NCBI RefSeq assembly: GCF_014268585.2
Contig: NZ_CP077092.1
Coordinates: forward strand, 1,798,001 to 1,862,000
Direction of reading: 5' to 3'
Source of the DNA: Pseudomonas iranensis
GTDB taxonomy: Bacteria > Pseudomonadota > Gammaproteobacteria > Pseudomonadales > Pseudomonadaceae
DNA: 64,000 nt
The position numbers and the translations under genes are program-made. Below are positions 34,871-42,250 of this stretch, one piece after another; positions within the stretch are counted from its first letter, which is position 1, and each line of letters opens with the position of its first letter. The notes below the pieces were generated by a model. The model did not search any database. It saw only the letters and a list, made by a program, of their open reading frames with translations, and was not told the DNA's origin.

Positions 34871-35734
34871 GTGAATGTTGATTTGCACTGCCACAGCACG
34901 GCCTCCGACGGCGCCCTGGCGCCTGCGGTTCTGGTTGCGCGAGCGTTCGAAAACGGCGTGCGAGTCCTGGCGTTGACCGACCACGACACTCTTGAGGGGC
35001 TCGCCGAGGCGCGTACTGCCGCCACCGAGTTGGGCATGCAACTGGTCAACGGCGTCGAATTGTCCTGCACCTGGGGCGGGGCGACCATTCACGTATTGGG
35101 CTACGGTTTCGACGTCAACGCCGCGCCGTTGGTTGAAGCGATCGCCAAATTGCACGATGGCCGCTGGCTGCGGTCGGAAGAAATAAGCCGCAAGCTCGCA
35201 CTCAAGGGGATGCCCGGTGCCCTCGACGGCGCCCGGCAGATCCAGCAGGAACTGGGCGACAGCGGCAACGCGCCGGCCCGGCCGCATTTCGCCGACTGGA
35301 TGGTGCGTGAAGGTTATGTAAAGGATCGCGCCGAGGCATTTCGCAAATGGCTCGGCGCCGGCAAGCTCGGCGACGTCAAGCTGCACTGGCCGACCCTGGA
35401 AGACACCGTCGCCACCCTGCGCGCCGCCGGTGCCTGGGTCAGCCTGGCGCATCCATGGCACTACGATTTCACCCGTAGCAAGCGCCGAAAGCTGATTGCC
35501 GACTATATTCAAGCAGGCGGGCATGCTATCGAGGTGGTCAATGGCCATCAGCCCGCAGAACAGGTGGGCAGCCTGGCGATCCTTGCCCGTGAGTTCGGTC
35601 TGCTGGTCAGCGCCGGCAGTGACTTCCATGGCCCTGGCGGCTGGTCCGAGATCGGCCAGTACCGGGCGGTTCCCGAGGACCTTCCACCCCTGTGGTGTCG
35701 GTTCAAACATGACACAGATATTGCCGCCGTCTGA
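34871..35734 (+). CDS. PHP domain phosphoesterase (RNase AM/TrpH type)
   Basis: A 287-residue protein with all metal motifs of the PHP domain: DLHCHSTASDGAL, LTDHDT, GVELSC, SLAHPWHYDF and GSDFHGPGG. E. coli YciV (RNase AM) of this family trims 5' ends of rRNA and degrades pAp and short RNA. The start is the GTG at 34871 (MNVDLHCHS, the usual family start) with GAGG 12 bp upstream; a TTG at 34853 would add six residues. YciO follows 13 bp later, as in other gammaproteobacteria. Confidence 0.9.
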   Translation: MNVDLHCHSTASDGALAPAVLVARAFENGVRVLALTDHDTLEGLAEARTAATELGMQLVNGVELSCTWGGATIHVLGYGFDVNAAPLVEAIAKLHDGRWLRSEEISRKLALKGMPGALDGARQIQQELGDSGNAPARPHFADWMVREGYVKDRAEAFRKWLGAGKLGDVKLHWPTLEDTVATLRAAGAWVSLAHPWHYDFTRSKRRKLIADYIQAGGHAIEVVNGHQPAEQVGSLAILAREFGLLVSAGSDFHGPGGWSEIGQYRAVPEDLPPLWCRFKHDTDIAAV

Positions 35735-35747
35735 ACAGGTAGAGAAT

Positions 35748-36377
35748 GTGAGTCAATTTTTCCAGATACATCCGGAAAACCCGCAAGCGCGCCTGATCAA
35801 ACAGGCGGTCGAGATCATCCGCAAGGGCGGGGTGGTGATTTATCCCACGGACTCGTCCTACGCCATCGGTTGCCAGATCGGCGACAAGACCGCCATCGAG
35901 CGTGTGCGACGTCTGCGTCAGCTCGATGAAAAGCACAACTTCGCGCTGATCTGCAGCGACCTGTCGCAGCTGGGCAACTACGCCAAGATCGACACCGGCA
36001 CTTTCCGCATTCTCAAGGCGCACCTGCCGGGGCCTTACACCTTCATTCTCAACGCCACCCGCGAAGTGCCGCGCCTGTTGCTGCATCCGAAGAAGCGCAC
36101 CATCGGCCTGCGCGTGCCAAGCCATCCGATCGCGCTGGCGCTGCTGGACGAACTCGGCGAGCCGCTGATGAGCGTGACGCTGATCATGCCCGGCGATGAA
36201 GACCCACTCAGCGATCCCTACGAAATGCGCCAGTTGCTTGAGCATCAGGTCGATCTGATCATCGACGGCGGTTTTGGCGGCATCAAGGCCTCAACGGTGA
36301 TTGACCTGACCGGCGACGACCCGGAAGTGGTCCGCGTTGGTTGCGGCGATCCGACGCCGTTCATGGTCGAGGCCTGA
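35748..36377 (+). CDS. yciO: YciO (Sua5/YrdC/YciO family)
   Basis: A 209-residue protein. The GTG at 35748 gives MSQFFQIHPENPQARL, the same as the E. coli YciO start, preceded by AGGTAGAGA; an ATG at 35709 within the PHP gene would add 13 residues. The YrdC-type fold shows IIRKGGVVIYPTDSSYAIGC, PGPYTFIL and GLRVPSHP. Relatives make threonylcarbamoyl-AMP for tRNA t6A; YciO itself is thought to have a related but distinct role. It abuts scpA with no gap. Confidence 0.92.
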   Translation: MSQFFQIHPENPQARLIKQAVEIIRKGGVVIYPTDSSYAIGCQIGDKTAIERVRRLRQLDEKHNFALICSDLSQLGNYAKIDTGTFRILKAHLPGPYTFILNATREVPRLLLHPKKRTIGLRVPSHPIALALLDELGEPLMSVTLIMPGDEDPLSDPYEMRQLLEHQVDLIIDGGFGGIKASTVIDLTGDDPEVVRVGCGDPTPFMVEA

Positions 36378-37199
36378 ATGTCCGCAGTGGAAACCGTGAT
36401 CGATCCCCAGGCCGGCGCCCAGCAGGAACTGCCGTTCGCGATGGTCTATGGCCAGGCGGTCATGGAAATGCCGCTGGACCTGTACATCCCGCCGGATGCG
36501 CTGGAAGTCTTCCTTGAAGCCTTCGAAGGCCCGCTCGACCTGCTGCTGTACCTGATCCGCAAACAGAACATCAACATCCTCGACATCCCGGTGGCGGAAA
36601 TCACCCGCCAGTACATGGGCTATGTCGAGTTGATGCAATCGGTACGTCTGGAACTGGCCGCCGAATATCTGGTGATGGCGGCGATGCTCGCCGAGATCAA
36701 ATCGCGCATGCTTCTGCCGCGCGCCGAAACCGTCGAAGATGAAGAAGACGATCCACGCGCCGAACTGATCCGCCGCTTGCAGGAATACGAGCGCTTCAAG
36801 GCCGCTGCCGAAGGTATTGACGGTCTGAGTCGGGTCGGTCGCGATGTGATCGTGCCCAAGCTCGACGCCCCGGAAGCGCGGGCGCGCAAGCTGTTGCCCG
36901 ACGTCGCGCTGGAAGAGATTCTGATGTGCATGGCCGAGGTGCTGCGCCGTGGCGACATGTTCGAAAGCCACCAGGTCAGCCGTGAAGCGCTGTCCACCCG
37001 CGAGCGCATGAGCGATGTGCTGGAACGACTCAAGGGCGGCGGTTTTGTGCCGTTTGTCGAGTTGTTCACCGCTGAAGAAGGTCGCCTGGGTGTGGTGGTG
37101 ACTTTTATGGCGATCCTTGAACTGGTCAAGGAATCCTTGGTCGAGCTGGTGCAGAATGAGCCGTTCGCCGCGATCCACGTGCGAGCCCGAGCCGAATAA
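36378..37199 (+). CDS. scpA: Segregation and condensation protein A (kleisin)
   Basis: A 273-residue kleisin subunit of the SMC-ScpAB complex. The core start FEGPLDLLLYLIRKQNINIL lies at residue about 49, preceded by a 45-residue N-terminal extension beginning MSAVETVIDP; a later start is possible, but this ATG follows the yciO stop directly. Contains PVAEITRQYMGYVELM and the C-terminal winged helix (FLELFTAEE-like VPFVELFTAEEGRLGV). It is cotranscribed with scpB. Confidence 0.94.
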   Translation: MSAVETVIDPQAGAQQELPFAMVYGQAVMEMPLDLYIPPDALEVFLEAFEGPLDLLLYLIRKQNINILDIPVAEITRQYMGYVELMQSVRLELAAEYLVMAAMLAEIKSRMLLPRAETVEDEEDDPRAELIRRLQEYERFKAAAEGIDGLSRVGRDVIVPKLDAPEARARKLLPDVALEEILMCMAEVLRRGDMFESHQVSREALSTRERMSDVLERLKGGGFVPFVELFTAEEGRLGVVVTFMAILELVKESLVELVQNEPFAAIHVRARAE

Positions 37200-37210
37200 C
37201 GAGTCCCTGT

Positions 37211-38176
37211 ATGAACCTGACTGAACCCCGCGAGCTGGCGTCCCTGCTTGAAGCCTTTCTGTTGGCCTCGGGAAAGCCGCAATCCCTTGAGCGCCTGTAT
37301 GAACTGTTTGAAGAAGGCGAGCGGCCGGAGCCGGCGGTCTTCAAGAAAGCCCTGACCCTGCTCGGCAAATCCTGCGAGGGCCGTGCCTTCGAGCTCAAGG
37401 AAGTCTCGTCGGGCTATCGCTTGCAGATCCGCGAGAAGTTCTCGCCGTGGGTCGGCCGACTCTGGGAAGAGCGCCAGCAGCGCTATTCCCGCGCCTTGCT
37501 GGAAACCATCGCGTTGATCGCCTATCGCCAGCCGATCACTCGTGGCGAAATCGAAGATGTGCGTGGCGTGGCGGTCAATAGCAACATCGTCAAGACCTTG
37601 CTCGAGCGTGAGTGGATTCGCGTCGTCGGTTACCGCGACGTGCCGGGCAAACCGGCGATGTTCGCCACGACCAAGGCGTTTCTCGATCACTTCAACCTGA
37701 AAAACCTCGAAGACCTGCCGCCGCTGGCCGAACTGCGCGAGATGGAAGCCGAACCGGTGCTCGACTTTGACGACGCGCCGGTGCCGCAGAGTCTGCAGGA
37801 ACTGGCCGACGCCAGCGCCGAGCCGGAGGAGGAGAAGGAAGAAACCAGTTTCCATTCCCTGTTGCTGGAGCTGGACAGCATGGAAGAGGGGATCAAGACC
37901 GACTTCGACGACTTGCTGCGCGATGCGGCGGATGGAGAAGCGCCGGTGCCCGAGCCTGAGATCATCGCGCCGGTTGTTGAAGTTGAAGTTGAACTTGAAG
38001 CGGCGCCTGACGCCGAACCGGAAGAAGACATTCTCGGTGTCGCCGAAGCCCGCGAGAAACTCCTGGCCGCTGTCGCCGCCCTCGAACAGCCGGAACCGGA
38101 ACTCAGCGAAGAAGAAGCCGAAGCCCGCGCACTGGCTGAGGCGATTGAAGCCGAACGGCGCGAGTTCCACGATTGA
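37211..38176 (+). CDS. scpB: Segregation and condensation protein B
   Basis: 321 residues. The two winged-helix domains fill about 1-175, with ALLETIALIAYRQPITRGEI and GRRDVPGKPAMF-like GYRDVPGKPAMFATT. The remaining about 140 residues form a very acidic tail rich in Glu, Asp and Ala, low in complexity and probably disordered, much longer than in most ScpB proteins. The role is to stabilise ScpA on Smc for chromosome segregation. It lies 11 bp after scpA. Confidence 0.94.
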   Translation: MNLTEPRELASLLEAFLLASGKPQSLERLYELFEEGERPEPAVFKKALTLLGKSCEGRAFELKEVSSGYRLQIREKFSPWVGRLWEERQQRYSRALLETIALIAYRQPITRGEIEDVRGVAVNSNIVKTLLEREWIRVVGYRDVPGKPAMFATTKAFLDHFNLKNLEDLPPLAELREMEAEPVLDFDDAPVPQSLQELADASAEPEEEKEETSFHSLLLELDSMEEGIKTDFDDLLRDAADGEAPVPEPEIIAPVVEVEVELEAAPDAEPEEDILGVAEAREKLLAAVAALEQPEPELSEEEAEARALAEAIEAERREFHD

Positions 38177-38184
38177 TCCGGATC

Positions 38185-38278
38185 CTTGTGGGAACGGGCT
38201 TGCCCGCGATTGCGGTGGGTCAGATCCAATGATGTTGACTGACACTCCGCTATCGCGGGCAAGCCCGCTCCCACAGGG
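38185..38278. repeat. REPIN (family E: GTGGGAACGGGCTTGCCCGCG)
   Basis: Two inverted cores related to family A but with an ACGGGCTTGCCCGC centre; the only copy of this type in the window. It lies between scpB and the DUF1289 gene. Confidence 0.85.
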
Positions 38279-38302
38279 TTTGATGTGTTTCTGGAGAGGA
38301 TG

Positions 38303-38494
38303 ATGAGCTCAACCAAAGACCCCTGCATCAGCCTCTGCAAATTCTCCGAAGACATCTGCCTCGGTTGCGGTCGCAGCAAGCGCGAGATCAAGGCCTGGAA
38401 GAAGCTCGACAAGGACGACAAACGCACGGTGCTGGCCGAAGCCGCGCTGCGTCTGATCAAACTCGGTGGTGCCGGTCGGCGGAAAAAGAAATAA
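38303..38494 (+). CDS. DUF1289 family small Cys protein
   Basis: A 63-residue protein starting MSSTKDPCISLCKFSEDICL. The Cys pattern PCISLC...ICLGCGRSKREI is the DUF1289 signature, probably a zinc or metal knuckle. A basic C-terminus (GRRKKK) follows. GGAG precedes the second of two adjacent ATG codons (38300, 38303). Function unknown. Confidence 0.88.
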   Translation: MSSTKDPCISLCKFSEDICLGCGRSKREIKAWKKLDKDDKRTVLAEAALRLIKLGGAGRRKKK

Positions 38495-38636
38495 CCGGCA
38501 ATCGATCAGCTAGTCTCTGATGCGCGATGGCGCACATCCGCGTATGATTCGCGACCCTTCGCCGATCCCTTCGGCTTGGACCCAGTTTTCAATACTTCAG
38601 GCGCCGCCTGAACAGACCACACCGGGAGGTGCCCAG

Positions 38637-39857
38637 ATGAGTGACATCAATCAGAAAGACGACCAGGAAATCGGCCCAGCAGGCGAAAAGCTGCAGAAAG
38701 TCCTCGCCCGTATCGGCGTCGGCTCGCGCCGTGACGTGGAATCCTGGATCAGCCAGGGCCGGATCAAGGTCAATGGCAAAGACGCCACCCTCGGCCTGCG
38801 CGTCGACATGCACGACGCCATTACCATCGATGGCAAGGTGATCAAACGCGAAGAGGCTGCCGAATCGGTGCGCCGCGTGATCATGTACAACAAGCCCGAC
38901 GGCGAAATCTGCACCCGTGACGACCCGGAAGGCCGTCCGACCGTGTTCGACAAGCTGCCGCGTCCGAAAGAGGGCCGCTGGATCAACATCGGCCGTCTCG
39001 ACATCAACACCACCGGTCTGCTGATGTTCACCACTGACGGTGAGCTGGCCAACCGTCTGATGCACCCGTCCTACGAGATGGACCGCGAGTACGCCGTGCG
39101 TGTACGCGGTGAAGTCGATGACGAGATGATCGAACGCCTCAAGGCCGGCGTGGTGCTGGAAGACGGCCCAGCGCGTTTCACCGACATTCAACAGGCGCCG
39201 GGCGGTGAAGGCTTCAACCACTGGTACCACTGCGTGGTCATGGAAGGGCGTAACCGTGAAGTGCGTCGTCTGTGGGAATCGCAGGGTCTGGTGGTCAGCC
39301 GTCTGAAGCGCGTGCGTTTCGGTCCGGTGTTCCTCAACTCCGACCTGCCGATGGGCCGCTGGCGCGAAATGAGCCAGTACGAAGTCGACGTGCTCAGCGC
39401 CGAAGTCGGCCTGACCCCGGTGGCAATGCCGCAGCTGAACGCCAAGAGCAAGGACAAGCTCGAACGCATGCAGCGCAAATCGTCGCGGCCAATGGCCAAG
39501 ACCGAGCGCGTGCGTACTCTGCGTCCAGCCGCTGGCGCACCCACCGCACCGCGCCCGAGCCGTGAGCCGCAGATTGAAGGTGAGCGTCCAGGTCGCAAGC
39601 CGGTTGCCCGTGACGGCGAGCGCACACCGCGTCCGGCCAATGGTCGTACCGAGCGTGGCGAACGCGGCGCTCCTGCCGGTCGCGGTACGCCAGTGGCGGA
39701 TCGTCCTGCCGACACCAGCAACAAGCGCCCGGCCAAACCGGCGCCGAAGCGTCCGGGGATCAAACTGGTCGACGGCGACAAGCCCTCCGGCAAGCGTCGC
39801 GGCGCACCGGCCGGTTCCGGTCAGCGCCCGGGTTTCGGTCGCAAAAAGCCGGAATAA
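38637..39857 (+). CDS. rluB: 23S rRNA pseudouridine(2605) synthase RluB
   Basis: 406 residues. The S4 domain (about 17-70) has KLQKVLARIGVGSRRDVESW; the catalytic domain has the active Asp in IGRLDINTTGLLMFTTDG and EGRNREVRRLWESQGL. Residues from about 270 on form a long Arg/Pro/Ala-rich basic tail, typical of pseudomonad RluB and likely to bind rRNA. The ATG at 38637 has GGGAGG upstream; the frame upstream is not conserved. The enzyme makes pseudouridine in helix 93 of 23S rRNA. Confidence 0.94.
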   Translation: MSDINQKDDQEIGPAGEKLQKVLARIGVGSRRDVESWISQGRIKVNGKDATLGLRVDMHDAITIDGKVIKREEAAESVRRVIMYNKPDGEICTRDDPEGRPTVFDKLPRPKEGRWINIGRLDINTTGLLMFTTDGELANRLMHPSYEMDREYAVRVRGEVDDEMIERLKAGVVLEDGPARFTDIQQAPGGEGFNHWYHCVVMEGRNREVRRLWESQGLVVSRLKRVRFGPVFLNSDLPMGRWREMSQYEVDVLSAEVGLTPVAMPQLNAKSKDKLERMQRKSSRPMAKTERVRTLRPAAGAPTAPRPSREPQIEGERPGRKPVARDGERTPRPANGRTERGERGAPAGRGTPVADRPADTSNKRPAKPAPKRPGIKLVDGDKPSGKRRGAPAGSGQRPGFGRKKPE

Positions 39858-39874
39858 GGCAGCTGTGAGTTACT

Positions 39875-39950
39875 AGCTGCAAGCTACAAGCTACAAGCTA
39901 CAAGCTACAAGCTACAAGCTACAAGCTACAAGCTACAAGCTACAAGCTGA
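39875..39950. repeat. Tandem heptamer repeat (AGCTACA)n
   Basis: Nine perfect AGCTACA units at 39882-39944, flanked by variant units AGCTGCA and AGCTGA. It lies between the rluB stop and its terminator. Copy number is likely to vary between strains by slippage. Confidence 0.93.
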
Positions 39951-39953
39951 AGC

Positions 39954-39986
39954 AAAAACGCCAACCTCAGGGTTGGCGTTTTTTTT
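39954..39986 (+). terminator. Rho-independent terminator after rluB
   Basis: Stem CGCCAACC / GGTTGGCG, loop TCAG, followed by T8 and preceded by A5. Confidence 0.92.
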
Positions 39987-40013
39987 GTCTGGACGAAAGT
40001 CTGTGCTGACACC

Positions 40014-40124
40014 GATCGTTCCCACGCTCTGCGTGGGAATGCCTCAACGGACGCTCCGCGTTCGGCTTTGGAAGGGACGCGGAGCGTCCCGGGCTGCATT
40101 CCCACGCGGAGCGTGGGAACGATC
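40014..40124. repeat. Palindromic repeat (family B), full copy
   Basis: Ends GATCGTTCCCACGC and GCGTGGGAACGATC, with inner stem GGACGCTCCGCG / CGCGGAGCGTCC. Confidence 0.88.
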
Positions 40125-40145
40125 ATCTGCGGCTTACATAAATCC

Positions 40146-40175
40146 CCTGTGGGAGCGAGCCTGCTCGCGAAGGCG
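40146..40175. repeat. Single REP (family A)
   Basis: One core CTGTGGGAGCGAGCCTGCTC next to the stop of the aminopeptidase-like gene. Confidence 0.8.
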
Positions 40176-40183
40176 TCAGTCGC

Positions 40184-41149
40184 CTAAAACACAAACCGCC
40201 CATCAAACACCGGCTTGTCATCCAGTGCCAACACCCCGCCAGAAAAGATCAGATCCAGGTGATGACTGCCCTTGGCGCCACCGCCTAATCCAAGATGCAG
40301 CCCACAGTGTCGCTCCTCAAACCCGGCATTGCGCGCATACAGGTCCTTCACGCCTTCGTTGGTGCCAATCCCCAACTCCTCAATCCGTCGGTTTGAAGGG
40401 TTGGCATCCAGGTATTTGTTGAAATCATGCTCCAGCCCCGGCACGTCGGTGGCGATGCGGCTGATGGTCGAGTTCTCGATCCACAGCTCCAGCGGCGATT
40501 CCAGCACGCCGTACTTGCGCGCGAAGGGGATGGTGCTGAGGAAGGTACCCTTGAACTTCACGTGGCCATTGATGGCTTCGCTGTGGGTGGCGATTTCGCC
40601 CGGGGCGAGGTCGAAGTTGCCGACGCCGTTGATGTCGGTCCACTTTTTGATGCTGCTCATCGGTGTTTCGAACCATGAGCCGTGATCGTCCTTGAAACTC
40701 AGCGTGGTCGCCTGGGACATGCGCTGGATCAGGTGACTGTTGAGCCCGGCGATGCGTTGCGGGGTGATGCTGAAGGTGTCGTAGAAATAGTCGCCGTAAT
40801 CCTTGAACAGCAGCGACTTCCTCCAGTTTTCCGCCATGACCGCTTGCAGCGCACGAACGAACTCCGGGCCGTCGGGGCGTGGGTTGGGCAGGGTGGAAGA
40901 GTCGTAGAAGAAAATGTACAGATCGCTGTCGGCAATTGCCTCGGACAGCGCTGCGGTACTTTCCAGGTCCAGACGCCGAGCGCTGAACTGAAAGCGCGGA
41001 TGCTCGCCGGCCTGTTCGGCAATGGCGCCGGTCAGGGCTTCGTAGTCGGCGGTATGGCCGAGCATGACCTTCGCCGAGTGGAGGCCGGCGAGGGCTGGGT
41101 GATGTTCGAGGTAGTAAAGGAAATGCGAGATGGCGCGGGGCTTGTCCAT
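40184..41149 (-). CDS. M29-like (aminopeptidase T-type) peptidase
   Basis: A 321-residue protein starting MDKPRAISHF at 41149 after AGGGAGG. The C-terminal half has the features of M29 metallo-aminopeptidases: an acidic residue in LAPGEIATHSEAINGH, NRRIEELGIGTNEGV, and the His-rich end ERHCGLHLGLGG...GSHHLDLIF. Such enzymes remove N-terminal residues from peptides. It is shorter than the typical 370-410 residues. It is the second gene of a two-gene unit behind a 45-codon peptide gene, separated by 71 bp with a perfect hairpin. That layout suggests the short peptide is its substrate or partner; this is inference. Confidence 0.75.
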   Translation of the reverse strand: MDKPRAISHFLYYLEHHPALAGLHSAKVMLGHTADYEALTGAIAEQAGEHPRFQFSARRLDLESTAALSEAIADSDLYIFFYDSSTLPNPRPDGPEFVRALQAVMAENWRKSLLFKDYGDYFYDTFSITPQRIAGLNSHLIQRMSQATTLSFKDDHGSWFETPMSSIKKWTDINGVGNFDLAPGEIATHSEAINGHVKFKGTFLSTIPFARKYGVLESPLELWIENSTISRIATDVPGLEHDFNKYLDANPSNRRIEELGIGTNEGVKDLYARNAGFEERHCGLHLGLGGGAKGSHHLDLIFSGGVLALDDKPVFDGRFVF

Positions 41150-41180
41150 GAATCCTCCCTGACTGACCGGGGAATGAAGC

Positions 41181-41211
41181 GGCAGGCACGACCGGCCGGA
41201 CCGTGCCTGCC
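41181..41211 (-). other. Perfect intercistronic hairpin between peptide and peptidase genes
   Basis: Ten-base arms GGCAGGCACG and CGTGCCTGCC around an 11-base GC-rich loop, with no T-run on either side. Such structures commonly stabilise the upstream message or attenuate the downstream gene. Confidence 0.75.
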
Positions 41212-41220
41212 CGGGATGTC

Positions 41221-41358
41221 TTACAGAGGCCACATCGCCGTGCCGAACGGAACCACCGCGTCGGCTTGCATCATTTCCACAGCGGCCTCATGAGTTGGCG
41301 CTTCAAACCATTCGTCCAGTTGCAGTTCGGTATCCAAGTCTTTTTCCAGTGCTTGCAT
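41221..41358 (-). CDS. 45-residue peptide, candidate precursor
   Basis: The ORF starts ATG at 41358 with a near-ideal ribosome site (AGGAG, 7-8 bp upstream) and ends TAA at 41221. The first 20 residues are MQALEKDLDTELQLDEWFEA; the rest is PTHEAAVEMM followed by the hydrophobic end QADAVVPFGTAMWPL. It has an acidic, helical N-terminal two-thirds and an uncharged C-terminus. No Cys is present and no signal peptide is visible. I do not recognise the family. Context (strong translation signal, hairpin, peptidase downstream) resembles ribosomally made modified peptides or peptide signals. It is too short to appear in many automated gene calls. Confidence 0.65.
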   Translation of the reverse strand: MQALEKDLDTELQLDEWFEAPTHEAAVEMMQADAVVPFGTAMWPL

Positions 41359-41793
41359 GGTCGATCTCCTAGAGAATTTCACGGTTTATGACTGACCGGT
41401 CGAGGTGGCCGGTGAGACGTGAAAAACCTAGTTGAGCGTTTTTGGGAATGCAAAAATTTATCCATTTAATTTTTAAATAGACTTTTTGTTCTGTTTTTCG
41501 CGATGAATTTTCTTATTTGAAAACAAAAAACTAGGTCGGCGAAATTGATAGCAAGCTAGCGACCGTCAATATGCAGACGTCCTACAGAAATTTCTGATTC
41601 GGAAAATATTCGTTACGCGTTGTAAAGAAAACCTGACGATATTGGCCCGCCAACGCGGTGATTTCCCGTCTCGCCCTCCGTTGTAAGGAAAAGCTTCCGT
41701 AAGCCGACGGAGCGTGCGCCACGCAGGGCTCTGGCGCGCTTGTTTCCAGCCTTCAGGCAGGGTGTGATGCGCCCCATGCCTGTCGTGCAGGCG
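41359..41793. promoter_or_regulatory. Control region for the peptide operon and the aroP region
   Basis: Non-coding. The part at 41430-41560 is strikingly AT-rich, as expected for the minus-strand promoter of the peptide gene; ACCGG-N9-CCGGT (about 41396-41414) is a dyad in its leader. Two direct repeats GTTGTAAAGAAAA (41619-41631) and GTTGTAAGGAAAA (41680-41692) lie 61 bp apart. I see no long ORF. Confidence 0.45.
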
Positions 41794-41807
41794 AATAACA
41801 AGAAGGA
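41794..41807 (+). promoter_or_regulatory. AANAANAA (Hfq/Crc) motif at ribosome site of small ORF
   Basis: AATAACAA directly precedes GAAGGAGG, the ribosome binding site of the 48-codon ORF. This is the known Pseudomonas catabolite-activity motif bound by Hfq with Crc. Confidence 0.5.
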
Positions 41808-41813
41808 GGCGCA

Positions 41814-41960
41814 ATGTACGCCGCGACTGATTTCCACTTCTCCCCGTGGGACGGTTTTCTCCTCGTCCCCGTCGATGGCCTGCAAAGGCCTGACTCACAT
41901 TTTGCAGCCGCTCGAGACTGTCGAGGCGGACACATGCAATCCCGGCAATCGACACGCTGA
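41814..41960 (+). CDS. 48-residue ORF of unknown function
   Basis: ATG at 41814 behind AAGAAGGAGGCGCA, one of the strongest ribosome sites in the window, and TGA at 41958. The product begins MYAATDFHFSPWDGFLLVPV and ends in a basic, polar tail HMQSRQSTR. No domain is recognised. The end overlaps the start of the aroP promoter region. It could be a small protein, a leader peptide, or a fragment of an old gene. Support is the ribosome site plus the AANAANAA motif; there is no evidence from conservation. Confidence 0.4.
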   Translation: MYAATDFHFSPWDGFLLVPVDGLQRPDSHFAAARDCRGGHMQSRQSTR

Positions 41961-41970
41961 TCAGGCGGGT

Positions 41971-41999
41971 CTGGCAGCAGGGGGTTAGCGGTGTACAAT
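41971..41999 (+). promoter_or_regulatory. Sigma-70-like promoter for the aroP leader
   Basis: CTGGCA (4 of 6 bases of the -35 consensus), a 17-bp spacer, and TACAAT (5 of 6 of the -10). Predicted start about 42006, giving a leader of about 245 nt before aroP. Confidence 0.55.
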
Positions 42000-42108
42000 G
42001 CGCCGCGTTTTAACTGTGACCCTCTGCGTAATCGCAAAAATCTCGAGGCTATCCGCCTTGTTCACTCCGCCGCGCCACAAGCGTGCCGGGTTCGATTTCG
42101 TCACAGAT

Positions 42109-42116
42109 AAAAACAA
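42109..42116 (+). promoter_or_regulatory. AANAANAA (Hfq/Crc) motif at ribosome site of aroP leader peptide
   Basis: AAAAACAA, a perfect AANAANAA match, directly followed by ACAGGTGA, the ribosome site of the 20-codon leader. Confidence 0.55.
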
Positions 42117-42127
42117 ACAGGTGACGC

Positions 42128-42190
42128 ATGACCGTTGTAAATGAGCTGAACTCCTGGTGCCTGCGCTGGGGTTTGATCGGGGCTGCCTGA
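42128..42190 (+). CDS. aroP leader peptide (20 codons, two Trp)
   Basis: The product is MTVVNELNSWCLRWGLIGAA, ending TGA 60 bp before the aroP ATG. AGGTGA precedes the ATG with good spacing. Two Trp codons (10 and 14) in a short peptide directly upstream of an aromatic amino acid permease fit a ribosome-sensing leader. No clear terminator hairpin with a T-run is seen in the 60-bp gap, so control by Rho, or by coupling of translation, would be more likely than classical attenuation. I cannot name this peptide. Confidence 0.55.
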   Translation: MTVVNELNSWCLRWGLIGAA

Positions 42191-42250
42191 AATCGCAACC
42201 TTGCAGCAACGTCTACTGAACATCATCAAACCTTGCGTGAGACCTTTTTC

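Noticed and set aside
39875..39950. CRISPR or iteron-type origin
   Set aside because: A 7-bp unit with no spacers in a 3' untranslated region; simple tandem repeat, not an origin or array.
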